From JAIXUI01 sp943373175 (lineage in GTDB: Bacteria > Bacteroidota > Bacteroidia > UBA7662 > JAIXUI01): 64,000 nucleotides of DNA. Numbering within the stretch: position 1 is the first letter of the stretch; every line of letters starts with the position of its first letter. Below, piece by piece: positions 54,052 through 62,913 of this stretch. The position numbers and the translations under genes are program-made. Below the pieces are notes generated by a model. The model was given only the letters and a program-made list of their open reading frames with translations, was not told the origin of the DNA and searched no databases. The stretch is from contig CALSBM010000008.1 in NCBI GenBank assembly GCA_943373175.1, forward strand, positions 1 through 64,000, given 5' to 3'.

Positions 54052-55155
54052 TCATCCAACTTTAGCCTCAAACCAGCGAATCAAATTAGCAGCCTCTAAT
54101 TCCCAACAGCAATTCATTCTTTTTAAAACAGCGTTGGCTCGAAGTTTCAGATAATGATCTTCGTTCATCAGGCGTGTGATAGCTTTTTCCAACGCTGATG
54201 CAGAATACTCTTCCAGTAATTCAGAGACTTGAGGTTGGTTCAGTAAACGGTACTCGGGAAAATCCATGTTAATCTGAGGAAGTCCGGCCTGTAAATAATC
54301 TCCATATTTGTTTGCAAGAGAATAGTAGTAATTAAGGCCTTTATTCTCCAAAAGGTTAAGCCCAACCCAGGCCTTGTCAGTTATTGCCTTTAAATCCTGA
54401 GGCAAAATTCGACCGAGAAGTTGAATCCGGTTTGCAGCAGAACTTTCACCAATTAACTTTTCTAATCGAGGGCGCAAATAACCATCACCTGCAATATATA
54501 AGTGAAGATCATTAAACTTTTCTATGGCTAAAATCGCTAACTCAAGGCCACGACCTTCATTCAAGTCACCTTGGTAAAGTAAAAAACGCGGTTCCTCCGG
54601 CTGGAGTGGATTATGCTGTCGGAGTAAAGGAAAATTTCGAGCTACTACAACATCGAGGTTAGGGTATAAACTTCGAAAGTGGTCTGCTACGCTTTCGCTC
54701 ACAGTGCTTACCATTTTCAATCTTGGGACTAAGCGTTTTTCTACGGTTAGCCAAAACTTTTTTATCCATAACCTGTCTTGAAGCTCTGGGACTTCAGGAA
54801 AGTATTCATGCGCTTCATACCACCAGCGATAAGGCTGATTGCGCCTCACTAACCATCCGGCAGGCAAAGTATCTAAATCGACATTTCCGACGACCGTGGT
54901 ATTTGGCAATTTTCGAAGGAAACGCCACAGTGCCAGATTCAGAAAAAAATAGAATAAAGGGCCAGAATGAAAAGGCAGTTTTAACCTGATTTGCTCATAA
55001 GGTTGAACAGTCAATTCCGGTGAATTAGGCTTTACTCTCCCCACAAGAGTAACTTGCCAGCCGGCCTCTGATAAACTTGTGCAAAGTCTAATCATACGTT
55101 GGTCGGTAACAAGGTCATTACTGACAGTGAAAACAATCCTCTTCTTTTCAATCAT
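54052..55155 (-). CDS. Glycosyltransferase family 4-like
   Basis: 367 residues. RIVFTVSNDLVTDQRMIRLC at the N-terminus, YEAHEYFPEVPELQ in the middle, RFLLYQGDLNEGRGLELAIL and LYIAGDGYLRPRLEKL in the donor domain, and NKYGDYLQAGLPQI. These are standard GT4/GT-B features; the sugar is not predictable. ATG at 55155 directly follows the stop of the DUF3830-like gene with no gap. Confidence 0.88.
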   Translation of the reverse strand: MIEKKRIVFTVSNDLVTDQRMIRLCTSLSEAGWQVTLVGRVKPNSPELTVQPYEQIRLKLPFHSGPLFYFFLNLALWRFLRKLPNTTVVGNVDLDTLPAGWLVRRNQPYRWWYEAHEYFPEVPELQDRLWIKKFWLTVEKRLVPRLKMVSTVSESVADHFRSLYPNLDVVVARNFPLLRQHNPLQPEEPRFLLYQGDLNEGRGLELAILAIEKFNDLHLYIAGDGYLRPRLEKLIGESSAANRIQLLGRILPQDLKAITDKAWVGLNLLENKGLNYYYSLANKYGDYLQAGLPQINMDFPEYRLLNQPQVSELLEEYSASALEKAITRLMNEDHYLKLRANAVLKRMNCCWELEAANLIRWFEAKVG

Positions 55156-55596
55156 TTAATGAGCAGGAACAGGATTTCGTAAACGGTCGAAAGTTAATTC
55201 TACTCCGCCAGATTTCCAGATTTGGTCTCCAAGCTGAGTTAATAATTCCACATCTTCTTCTACGACCCGTGCAAAAATGTTGCATGCATCTACTCCTTTT
55301 CCTTCTCCATAGTAAATGCCCATGCAGTTTACGGTAGAAGTTCTAAGTGCTTTTTCAGGGCCTAAAACAACTTCGCCTGGATTCACAAATACGCTCGCAT
55401 TTTCCTGGATAACATCAACCGGAGGAATCTGGTCTGTCCAAAATTCTGCTCCTGAGAACCGGGCATGAAAAAACATCTTCGAAAAAGGCAATACTTTAGC
55501 AAATGCTTCGCAGGTTACTGACGCACAATCGGTATAATACAGAAAGCGAATTCGTATTCCATCGGGTGTAAACAAGTAAAAACCGGGATCTTTCAT
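55156..55596 (-). CDS. DUF3830-like (cyclophilin-like fold) protein
   Basis: 146 residues from ATG at 55596 (MKDPGFYLFTPDGIRIRFLY); a TTG three codons upstream is the alternative. Pattern FFHARFSGAEFWTD, ENASVFVNPGEVVLGPEK and MGIYYGEGKGVDACNIFARV follows DUF3830 proteins, small cyclophilin-like beta-barrels of unknown function. It sits immediately upstream of two glycosyltransferase genes with no gap, but no functional link is known. Confidence 0.65.
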   Translation of the reverse strand: MKDPGFYLFTPDGIRIRFLYYTDCASVTCEAFAKVLPFSKMFFHARFSGAEFWTDQIPPVDVIQENASVFVNPGEVVLGPEKALRTSTVNCMGIYYGEGKGVDACNIFARVVEEDVELLTQLGDQIWKSGGVELTFDRLRNPVPAH

Positions 55597-55758
55597 TTCA
55601 TTCAAACGAATTGCGAAGTAAACGAATTTGACTACTTATTTTGTTTTGCAATTGGATTTATCGTGTGTTGAAGGATTTGTGGCTGTTTTAAGCTTATACA
55701 CTAAATGATTGAATTGATTTTTCGTTGTAAAACGACACTTTCCCTATATTCCGCACAA

Positions 55759-56544
55759 ATGAGTTTCTTAACCCCTGTTTTTCTATTGTATCTGCTGTTC
55801 GCTTTTCAGCCTGTTTTTGCTCAGAATGCGGAATCACTTTGTGAAAAAGCCTATTCGGCTTGTAAGTCTATTAAAAGTGCAAATGGAGAGATTTCCTCCA
55901 GAATAACTAGTGGTTTATCGGAAATTAGAAGCAGTATTAAGACAGAAGAATTTCAAAGTCGGTTCAGATTTACCCTCAATCCAGCCTCCACTTTTTCACT
56001 TTATCAATTTTACAGTGAGACTTGGCAAAAAGGCAAACGAATTGGCGGAGTTTATTTTGGGGAAGGGCATCAAATCAGGTTTATGGAAACTGACAGCCAG
56101 ATAACTGACCAATCGCTAAAAGGTCGGCAAACCAAGCCTATTCTTGAGCCTCACCAGATTTTTATTCCCTTACTACAAAGTGCGGATTTCTTTTTATTGC
56201 CTCAGGATCGTATGGAAGCAGGAATTATTTATTTAGAAAAAGGCCCCGATACTGTAGTAAATGCTATTCCTTGCCACATGTTAATCATGCAACGTGATCT
56301 AAGTACATCTGAAAAAGTCTTACCTCCTCATAGTTTCCGGATTATGCTAAGAAAATCCGATGGTTTGCCGATTGCCTACCAGATGAACTGGCAAATTGGA
56401 GATGAAGAAAATCGTTTTTTTTATCAGGGTTGGTTTAATTTAACCAACGTAGAAATAATCGACAAAACCATGATTATTGATTCCAGTTTGCTTCCCGGCT
56501 GGGTTCAGAAAAAACTCAAAAAATCCGGCACAAAGCACAAATAA
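55759..56544 (+). CDS. Secreted hypothetical protein, LolA-like fold possible
   Basis: About 261 residues from ATG at 55759 with signal peptide MSFLTPVFLLYLLFAFQPVF-AQ; an upstream in-frame ATG at 55705 would bury it. The mature part is beta-rich with AYSACKSIKSANGEISSRIT, RFRFTLNPASTFSLYQFYSE, and a C-terminal KSDGLPIAYQMNWQIGDEEN strand set ending in a basic tail. The order 'induced change in a lipoprotein-carrier-like sheet' resembles LolA/DUF1571-type outer-membrane sorting proteins, but the match is weak. Monocistronic, divergent from the DUF3830 gene. Confidence 0.6.
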   Translation: MSFLTPVFLLYLLFAFQPVFAQNAESLCEKAYSACKSIKSANGEISSRITSGLSEIRSSIKTEEFQSRFRFTLNPASTFSLYQFYSETWQKGKRIGGVYFGEGHQIRFMETDSQITDQSLKGRQTKPILEPHQIFIPLLQSADFFLLPQDRMEAGIIYLEKGPDTVVNAIPCHMLIMQRDLSTSEKVLPPHSFRIMLRKSDGLPIAYQMNWQIGDEENRFFYQGWFNLTNVEIIDKTMIIDSSLLPGWVQKKLKKSGTKHK

Positions 56545-56571
56545 TCAGAATTAATTGAAACTATTAACTGG

Positions 56572-57840
56572 TTATGGCTGGAGATTCTCCTGATTCAATA
56601 ACTCTGAACCTGTCAGTTTCAATATCCAGCGCATCATTGGACCAGAAGTCATGGAGGTAATAAGTGCCATAATGACTAAAGCTACAAACATATCTTCCCT
56701 TATTAGCCCGGCTTGCAAAGCGAGGGATGCCAAGATAATTTCCATTGCGCCGCGGGCATTCATACCAAAGCCAACGACTAACGACTCAGACCAAGGATAA
56801 CCTGATGAACGCGCTGCAAGGGTACAGCCAATTAACTTTCCTGCCATTGCAAGCACTAGAACAAGTAAGCAAAGAAGAGGGTTAAAATTTTCAATAAAAC
56901 TCACTTTCAACCCTATAGAAACAAAGAATACAGGCGCGAAAATGTTGGTGACAAACACATGGATAATTTCCCTGACTTTCGCATTCATGTGCTCGGATTC
57001 ACCGAGTGAAACACCCATAATAAATGCTCCAAAAATGGCATGAATCCCAAGATGCTCGGTAAGTGCTGCGGCAAAAAAAGCTAACGCAATGGTGACGCCC
57101 ATAATTCCACCCGGCCAAGAAAAGTACTGATTAATCTTAGGAAGAATAAGATTGAAAATCCGTTTTCCAAGAGTAATCATCAGAAATGCGAAGGCCAGGG
57201 TATAACCTCCATTAATGAGAATTCCACTAAACGAGACATTCTCACCCATCATTCCGAGGATTACGGAGAAAATTAGCCAGCCCAAAAAATCATCGACCAT
57301 TGCTGAAGAGATTATCAGCATTCCCACATTGGTTTTGAATATTTTCAAATCCATTAGAGTGCGAGCGATAACCGGTAAGGCACTAATGCTAAGAGCTGTT
57401 CCAAGAAACAAAGAGAAAAGCAACGGTGAAGTACCGCTCTGGCCAAACCAGTGTGGGTACTGCCAGGGTAGCCAGAACCCGATAGCAAATGGAATAATTA
57501 GTCCTCCCATACTGGTAATAAGCGCTTTCTTTCCTTGCTTAAGTATGAGGTGCATTTCAACTTCAAGACCGGCAATAAATAGCAAGAGGATAACCGAAAT
57601 TTTGACTACTCCGTCGAAGGCGATAAAGCTTTGAGAATCGCCACGAAAGAGGCTAGTAAATGCATCAGGCGCAATTTTTCCAAAAAGGGTTGGCCCAAGG
57701 ACAATGCCCGCAATCAATTCGCCCACTACTGCCGGCTGGTTGAACCTTCGCAATAGTTCACCAAAAAGACGCCCAACGAGCATCACAACGCCCAACATTA
57801 CAAGGAGATGTGCCAGTTCGGCATGTGCCAAGGCCTTCAT
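56572..57840 (-). CDS. Kef/NhaP-type cation:proton antiporter (CPA2)
   Basis: About 422 residues with around 12 membrane helices: RFNQPAVVGELIAGIVLGPT, LLLFIAGLEVEMHLILKQGK, GTALSISALPVIARTLMDL, SSAMVDDFLGWLIFSVILGM with the Asp pair of the ion site, and FGMNARGAMEIILASLALQ. Exchanges Na+ or K+ for protons; no TrkA-N regulatory domain is present. A universal stress protein gene lies directly upstream (its stop at 57849), an arrangement often seen with CPA2 exchangers and suggesting regulation by that protein. ATG at 57840 was chosen; GTG at 57846 is equally possible. Confidence 0.9.
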   Translation of the reverse strand: MKALAHAELAHLLVMLGVVMLVGRLFGELLRRFNQPAVVGELIAGIVLGPTLFGKIAPDAFTSLFRGDSQSFIAFDGVVKISVILLLFIAGLEVEMHLILKQGKKALITSMGGLIIPFAIGFWLPWQYPHWFGQSGTSPLLFSLFLGTALSISALPVIARTLMDLKIFKTNVGMLIISSAMVDDFLGWLIFSVILGMMGENVSFSGILINGGYTLAFAFLMITLGKRIFNLILPKINQYFSWPGGIMGVTIALAFFAAALTEHLGIHAIFGAFIMGVSLGESEHMNAKVREIIHVFVTNIFAPVFFVSIGLKVSFIENFNPLLCLLVLVLAMAGKLIGCTLAARSSGYPWSESLVVGFGMNARGAMEIILASLALQAGLIREDMFVALVIMALITSMTSGPMMRWILKLTGSELLNQENLQP

Positions 57841-57848
57841 GGGCACTA

Positions 57849-58688
57849 TCAGGATTTGATCATGAGGATATTGGCCGGAAGATCTGCAAGAATATGCTCC
57901 AAATCGTGTGGAAAGATTCGGTCTATTAAGTTGTATTTCTTACCCGGAGCACTAATCACTAATAAATCGGCGTCGATTTCCTTTGTAAAATTTGTCACTT
58001 CAACTCCTGGCTTTCCTGAAAGCATTTTTGTTACATAAGGCATGTTTCGGAGTTTGCTTTCAGCATACTGGAATACCGATTTATCTTCCTGAATCATCTC
58101 CTTATTCATTTGCAACGCTTCTGTTTCCGTAAGGTCTTCGTTCATCATTCGTTTGAAGCCGTGGAGATCGCATTCGCGGGTGATGTACAGGCGTTCTAGT
58201 TTCTCTTTGCGAATAAACTCCATTGACTGGTCAAAATAACGGCCTGCTGCTTCGCCTTCTACCATGTTCAAAACCACTTTTCCAAATGGTTTAGGGTGGT
58301 GGCTAGGTTTCATGATGAGTAAAACATTACAATGAGATTGCCTAATAATGTCTCTTGCAATGCTTCCCATGTAATAGGTGAAGATGTTGTCCTTAATTAA
58401 TGCTCCTGCTATGAGTAAATCAACCTTGAATGTGTCACATGCTTCAATAATCTTCTCAACTGTATTTCCTTTCTTCCATACAATGATAACATTATGAAGG
58501 TTATGATACTCGGCCAGCCGGTTGATGTTGATTTCTTTCTCTTCTGTTTTTTCTCCAACGTGAATGAGAATGATTTTGGCATCGAACAAATTTCGGATGC
58601 GCACGGCTTCAGCCAGCAGGGCTTCCATGGTGGGTGAAAAGGCCACAGCTATGGCCACAGTACGAATCGGTTTAACAGGCGCCTCCAT
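57849..58688 (-). CDS. Tandem universal stress protein (UspA family)
   Basis: About 279 residues comprising two Usp domains. The first (~8-140) has TVAIAVAFSPTMEALLAEAV, DLLIAGAL and MGSIARDIIRQSHCNVLLI, the G-S/x-A nucleotide-binding region. The second (~145-279) has VVLNMVEGEAAGRYFDQSME and ADLLVISAPGKKYNLIDRIF. The start was set at ATG 58688; a TTG at 58700 is the alternative. It probably senses ATP or stress and regulates the antiporter encoded directly downstream. Confidence 0.88.
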   Translation of the reverse strand: MEAPVKPIRTVAIAVAFSPTMEALLAEAVRIRNLFDAKIILIHVGEKTEEKEININRLAEYHNLHNVIIVWKKGNTVEKIIEACDTFKVDLLIAGALIKDNIFTYYMGSIARDIIRQSHCNVLLIMKPSHHPKPFGKVVLNMVEGEAAGRYFDQSMEFIRKEKLERLYITRECDLHGFKRMMNEDLTETEALQMNKEMIQEDKSVFQYAESKLRNMPYVTKMLSGKPGVEVTNFTKEIDADLLVISAPGKKYNLIDRIFPHDLEHILADLPANILMIKS

Positions 58689-58779
58689 AATTGGAATCAA
58701 TGTTCAGAATGTCACAAAATAGGCAACCGAAAAGGCTATCGCAAAGAATAGCTTGATACAACAACGATTTTTTAATTTC

Positions 58780-59796
58780 TTAAAGCTTCGACAACGCTTT
58801 TATTAACGCAGGGCCTTGATAAATAAATCCGGTGTAAAGCTGAAACAAGCTTGCTCCATGATCGAGCGTAGCCTGAGCATCTGCTGCTGAACCAATTCCT
58901 CCAACTGCAATGAGCGGAATTTTTCCTTGGCTATAACGTGAAAGATGCTTGAGTACTTCGAGTGCCTTATCTCTCAATGGCTTCCCACTAATTCCTCCTG
59001 CGCCAAAATTTGTGATTTGATCTGCGTTGTAATGAAGCCCTTCTCTTGACAGTGTTGTATTGGTAGCTACAAGAGCAGCAAGGTTACAAGAAAAAGCCAA
59101 GTCGATTACTTCGTCTAACTGGGTTGGAGTTAAATCTGGAGCAATTTTGAGAAAGAGTGGCTTAGGTTGTTCAAGCTTCGTGTTTTCTTGCTGAAGGTAA
59201 CGAAGCAGCCTTTCCAAAGGCTCTTTATCCTGCAACGCTCTTAATCCGGGAGTGTTCGGAGAAGAAACATTGAGGGTAAAGTAATCAACATAAGGTGCCA
59301 ATGCCCTAAAACTTTCCGCATAATCGAGTTCGGCTTCCTCGTTCGGACGGTCTTTATTCTTTCCAAGATTTCCACCCAAAATTAAACCGGGAGGTTTTTG
59401 CAAATGCTTGAGCCTTCCTGCCATAGCACTGACTCCTTGGTTATTAAATCCAAGCCGATTGAGTAAGGCATCGTCTTTTTTCAGTCTGAATAATCTAGGG
59501 TGGGAATTGCCAGGCTGAGGTTTGGGTGTAACTGTACCGATTTCGATATGGCCAAATCCCAATGCAGCAAGTTCAGGAATCCAACGACCGTTCTTATCGA
59601 ATCCGGCTGCTAAGCCTACTTTATTGGGAAAGCGAAGTCCGGCGAGGTGTACCGGGCGGCCTTGGTCGGCTGAAACTGTCCAAGCTGCTGGCAAGCCGGG
59701 AATCTTTGTCCCCAGTTGCAACAAGTCCATAGTCAGGTAATGCGCCGTTTCGGGCTCGAGACTGAACATCAGCCTGCGGAACAGGGAATATAACAT
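58780..59796 (-). CDS. pyrD: Dihydroorotate dehydrogenase (quinone), class 2
   Basis: 338 residues; oxidises dihydroorotate to orotate in pyrimidine synthesis at the inner membrane with quinone. Motifs: N-terminal membrane-association helix (MLYSLFRRLMFSLEPETAHY), NKVGLAAGFDKNG, FGHIEIGTVTPKPQPGN, catalytic Ser in NVSSPNTPGLR, LKIAPDLT, GGISGKPL and LIAVGGIGSAADAQ. Length fits class 2. Divergent from mtaB with only 24 nt between pyrD and the -7 box region; a minus-strand TAATTTCG in that gap is one mismatch from the promoter box. Confidence 0.96.
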   Translation of the reverse strand: MLYSLFRRLMFSLEPETAHYLTMDLLQLGTKIPGLPAAWTVSADQGRPVHLAGLRFPNKVGLAAGFDKNGRWIPELAALGFGHIEIGTVTPKPQPGNSHPRLFRLKKDDALLNRLGFNNQGVSAMAGRLKHLQKPPGLILGGNLGKNKDRPNEEAELDYAESFRALAPYVDYFTLNVSSPNTPGLRALQDKEPLERLLRYLQQENTKLEQPKPLFLKIAPDLTPTQLDEVIDLAFSCNLAALVATNTTLSREGLHYNADQITNFGAGGISGKPLRDKALEVLKHLSRYSQGKIPLIAVGGIGSAADAQATLDHGASLFQLYTGFIYQGPALIKALSKL

Positions 59797-59813
59797 GCAG
59801 CGAAATTACCGCA

Positions 59814-59821
59814 TACCTTTG
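59814..59821 (+). promoter_or_regulatory. -7 promoter box for the mtaB operon
   Basis: TACCTTTG, exact TAnnTTTG, ending 14 nt before ATG 59836. It overlaps the GTG (59821) that the longest frame would use, which rules that start out. Confidence 0.6.
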
Positions 59822-59835
59822 TGGCCTCCAACGAC

Positions 59836-61212
59836 ATGCAAGCAAGTACAGGAACTAATCCTACTGTAGCATTCTATACCCTCGGATGCAAACTAAATTT
59901 CTCAGAAACTTCGGCTATTGGCCGGCAGTTTATGGACGACGGCTATAAGAAAGTAGCCTTTACTGACGGGGCAGATGTGTATGTGATTAACACGTGTTCT
60001 GTAACCGACCATGCCGATAAGAAATGTAGAAAAGTGGTTCAACAAGCGTTAAAGCACAATCCAAACGCTTACGTAGCCGTGGTAGGATGTTACGCACAGC
60101 TCAAACCGGATGAAATTCTAGAAATTCCGGGAGTAAGGATGGTCTTAGGCGCCCAGGAGAAATTTTCTTTAACCCGGCATATCAAAGAACAACAACATCT
60201 CTTTACGCCAATTAAGATAGCCGGTGATATAGAAGAAGTCAATCGATTCACAACATCTTGGTCAGCCGGAGATAGAACCCGCTCATTCCTGAAAGTGCAG
60301 GACGGCTGTAACTATTCTTGCTCATTCTGCACGATTCCGCTTGCAAGGGGAAGAAGTCGCAGCGGGAATCCGAGTGACCTTATTGCCCAAGCAGAAGCCA
60401 TTGCTGCTTCCGGAATTCGCGAAATAGTATTAACCGGTGTCAATATCGGAGATTATGGCTTGAGTGGTGAAGATCAGAATCGCTTCAGAATTCATGGCAC
60501 TTTTCTCGACTTAATCAAACGATTTGATCTAGTTGAAGGCATAAGCCGATATAGGATTTCGTCCATCGAACCTAACTTACTGAGTAACGATGTAATTCGG
60601 TTTGTGGCAGAATCCAAGCGATTTGTCCCTCACTTTCATATACCGCTTCAAAGTGGTAGTGACAAAATACTAAGGCTGATGCGAAGGCGCTACCATAGAG
60701 CTCTTTATGCTGAACGAGTTAACACTATTAAGCGATTAATGCCTGATGCCTGTATCGGCGTGGATGTTATCGTTGGGTTTCCAGGAGAAACAGATGAGGA
60801 TTTTCTGGATACTTACCGCTTCCTTCAAGAGTTAAACATCAGCTATTTGCATGTTTTCACCTATTCAGAACGCCCAAATACTCCGGCAGCCGATATGGCA
60901 GAACGAGTAACTCCTCGTATTCGACATGAACGAAACACTCAGTTGCAAAGCCTGAGTGATAAAAAGCGGAGTGCATTTTACCGCAGCCAGTTAGGTAAAG
61001 CGGCAACCGTGCTGTTTGAGCAAGAGGAAAAAGAGGATATGATGTACGGATTCACCGAGCAGTATGTAAAAGTTGCCGCTCCTTATGACCCTTTACTTGT
61101 AAATGAAATGATTCCGGTAAGGCTAACAGACATCGGTGAGGATGGAATAGTGAAGGTTCAAATTTTACATAGTCTTTCACAAACAAGCATGTTACAACCA
61201 CAAGGTTTATGA
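59836..61212 (+). CDS. mtaB: tRNA t6A37 methylthiotransferase
   Basis: 458 residues. Converts t6A37 to ms2t6A in ANN-decoding tRNAs using two iron-sulphur clusters. The N-terminal MTTase domain has the MtaB-type VAFYTLGCKLNFSETSAIGR, Cys in INTCSVTDHAD and VVGCYAQLKP. The radical-SAM CxxxCxxC is DGCNYSCSFCTIPLARG. The C-terminal TRAM-like part (~390-440) is present. MtaB rather than MiaB or RimO is indicated by the 'CKLN(F)SE' start. The ATG at 59836 was chosen because GTG 59821 lies in the promoter box. First gene of an operon; its stop overlaps the next ATG by 4 nt. Confidence 0.93.
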   Translation: MQASTGTNPTVAFYTLGCKLNFSETSAIGRQFMDDGYKKVAFTDGADVYVINTCSVTDHADKKCRKVVQQALKHNPNAYVAVVGCYAQLKPDEILEIPGVRMVLGAQEKFSLTRHIKEQQHLFTPIKIAGDIEEVNRFTTSWSAGDRTRSFLKVQDGCNYSCSFCTIPLARGRSRSGNPSDLIAQAEAIAASGIREIVLTGVNIGDYGLSGEDQNRFRIHGTFLDLIKRFDLVEGISRYRISSIEPNLLSNDVIRFVAESKRFVPHFHIPLQSGSDKILRLMRRRYHRALYAERVNTIKRLMPDACIGVDVIVGFPGETDEDFLDTYRFLQELNISYLHVFTYSERPNTPAADMAERVTPRIRHERNTQLQSLSDKKRSAFYRSQLGKAATVLFEQEEKEDMMYGFTEQYVKVAAPYDPLLVNEMIPVRLTDIGEDGIVKVQILHSLSQTSMLQPQGL

Positions 61213-61742
61213 TCGAAAAAATGCTAAAAGGCGGCATCATTGCTTTGTTGCTGTTCATCGTTGCCTACGGCAGTTACCGATTGTTGCGGCCATCAGCACC
61301 CAGTGCGCCAGACCCATCTACCCTTCCTACTTTTGAAATGAAGGAACTTGGAACTGAGTCTATGTTTGATTCTGAACAACTTGATAATGACAAGGAAACA
61401 ATCATCTTTTATTACGGTCCTGAATGCAGCCATTGTAGGACGCTCGCTGATGAGGTAAGAAGCAGAATGGATATGCTTAAGGATGTCAATTTGGTTTACA
61501 TAACCCATATCAACGCCTACAAAGCAGAGCAGTTTCGAAAACTCTACGGATTCGACAAGTATCCTTCAGTACATTTTCTCCTCAACGATGGCAGCACCTT
61601 TTACAATGCTTTTGGCGATATGTTCATTCCTTCGGTCTATATCTATGGCAAGGATAGAAAGCTAAAAAGGTTTATTCGGGGTGAAACCAGTATTCGGGAG
61701 ATTCTACCATTAATCGAAGGAATTCGTGAATCGGCGTCATGA
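61209..61742 (+). CDS. Membrane-anchored thioredoxin-like protein
   Basis: 177 residues. An N-terminal membrane helix (KGGIIALLLFIVAYGSYRLL) anchors a thioredoxin fold with CSHC in IIFYYGPECSHCRTLADEV and the cis-Pro loop FDKYPSVHF. The domain is expected in the periplasm, with a thiol-disulphide role. Translational coupling (ATGA overlap) to mtaB and 4-nt overlap with folB suggest fixed co-expression, though a direct functional tie is not obvious. Confidence 0.85.
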   Translation: MIEKMLKGGIIALLLFIVAYGSYRLLRPSAPSAPDPSTLPTFEMKELGTESMFDSEQLDNDKETIIFYYGPECSHCRTLADEVRSRMDMLKDVNLVYITHINAYKAEQFRKLYGFDKYPSVHFLLNDGSTFYNAFGDMFIPSVYIYGKDRKLKRFIRGETSIREILPLIEGIRESAS

Positions 61743-62107
61743 GGTGGGAAATTCAATTAAATAATGCTCGCTTTTATGCATTTATCGGGGTGTATCCCGA
61801 AGAACAAATAGCAGGTAATTGGTTCGAAGTAAACATTAACGTGTCGGCAACAGATATCAAAGAAGTTCCAACTTGCATTACTGAAACATTAGACTACAGC
61901 CTGCTTTATCAAGTTGCAAAAGAGGAAATGACGCAAAAAGATACGCTTATTGAAACGGTTGCCGGAAGAATAGGACAAAGGCTACTAAATCAGGCTAAGG
62001 GAGTTGAAACCGTTGAAGTTAGCATCACAAAGCTAGCTCCAGCGTTAGGAGGCCCTTTATCAGCCACTTCGGTAAAGGCTATCTTTAGCGTATCTTCGCC
62101 ACGATGA
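61739..62107 (+). CDS. folB: Dihydroneopterin aldolase
   Basis: 122 residues; cleaves 7,8-dihydroneopterin to 6-hydroxymethyl-dihydropterin in folate synthesis. Visible features: ARFYAFIGVYPEEQIAGNWF (Glu near the pterin site), TLDYSLLYQVAKEEM, LIETVAGRIGQRLL and ITKLAPALGGPLSATSVK. Length typical. Overlaps both neighbours by 4 nt. Confidence 0.93.
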   Translation: MRWEIQLNNARFYAFIGVYPEEQIAGNWFEVNINVSATDIKEVPTCITETLDYSLLYQVAKEEMTQKDTLIETVAGRIGQRLLNQAKGVETVEVSITKLAPALGGPLSATSVKAIFSVSSPR

Positions 62108-62871
62108 GTCTTCATACCGCTGAGCGAACCACCATACAAGAAGCGTCCGAAAATCCCATTTTTCAACGACACCTTATTGCATATCATGAAGCTGCTGCAC
62201 GTATTTCAGGCGAAGTGCTTGAAATTGGGTGTGGCGAAGGGTATGGCATAAGCATTCTTTCCCCACACTGCACCCGATATACCGGAGTTGACAAATTCCC
62301 GACAACCATCGCACAAAAGCCGGAGCATGTTACTATTCTGCAAATGAATGTGCCGCCTTTAACAGGCCTAGCATCGGGCAGTGTTGACTTTGTGGTCAGT
62401 TTTCAGGTGATAGAGCATATCGAAGACGATAGCAAGTTTCTTCAGGAAATACACCGGGTGTTAAAGCCTGGAGGAAAATTGATTATGACTACTCCAAATC
62501 GGGAAATGTCGTTATCACGAAATCCTTGGCATGTACGGGAGTACCGTCTTGCGGAAATGAAAAGTCGAGTAGAACAGGTGTTTGGCGCTTTCGAATTTCT
62601 GGGTGTTAAAGGCAACTCGAAGGTGATGGAATATTACGAGCAGAATAAAGCTTCTGTTCGCAAGTTTACCCGCTTTGATATATTGAATCTGCAATACCGC
62701 CTTCCCCGAAGATTGCTTCAAATTCCTTATGATATTGCCAATCGGATGAACCGAAGGATGCTCAAAAAGGCAAGCACTCAATTAGTGAGCGATATTCACT
62801 ATTCAGATTACAGCCTTGAAGCTGCAAGTAAAACATCGTTAGATTGGTTTGTAATTGCTACTAAAAAATAG
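62104..62871 (+). CDS. SAM-dependent methyltransferase, class I
   Basis: 255 residues with a Methyltransf_11/25-type core: motif I VLEIGCGEGYGISIL, acidic loop end TGVDKFPTTI, motif IV SVDFVVSFQVIEHIEDD and the post-motif GGKLIMTTPNREM. The C-terminal helices (FTRFDILNLQYRLPRRLLQI) are basic and may contact membrane or substrate. The acceptor is unknown; similar proteins methylate small molecules, quinone precursors or glycans. Last gene of the mtaB operon. Confidence 0.86.
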   Translation: MSLHTAERTTIQEASENPIFQRHLIAYHEAAARISGEVLEIGCGEGYGISILSPHCTRYTGVDKFPTTIAQKPEHVTILQMNVPPLTGLASGSVDFVVSFQVIEHIEDDSKFLQEIHRVLKPGGKLIMTTPNREMSLSRNPWHVREYRLAEMKSRVEQVFGAFEFLGVKGNSKVMEYYEQNKASVRKFTRFDILNLQYRLPRRLLQIPYDIANRMNRRMLKKASTQLVSDIHYSDYSLEAASKTSLDWFVIATKK

Positions 62872-62913
62872 GTTCAAAAGCCAACTGTCATCCTAATAAA
62901 ATGGATGAAAATT

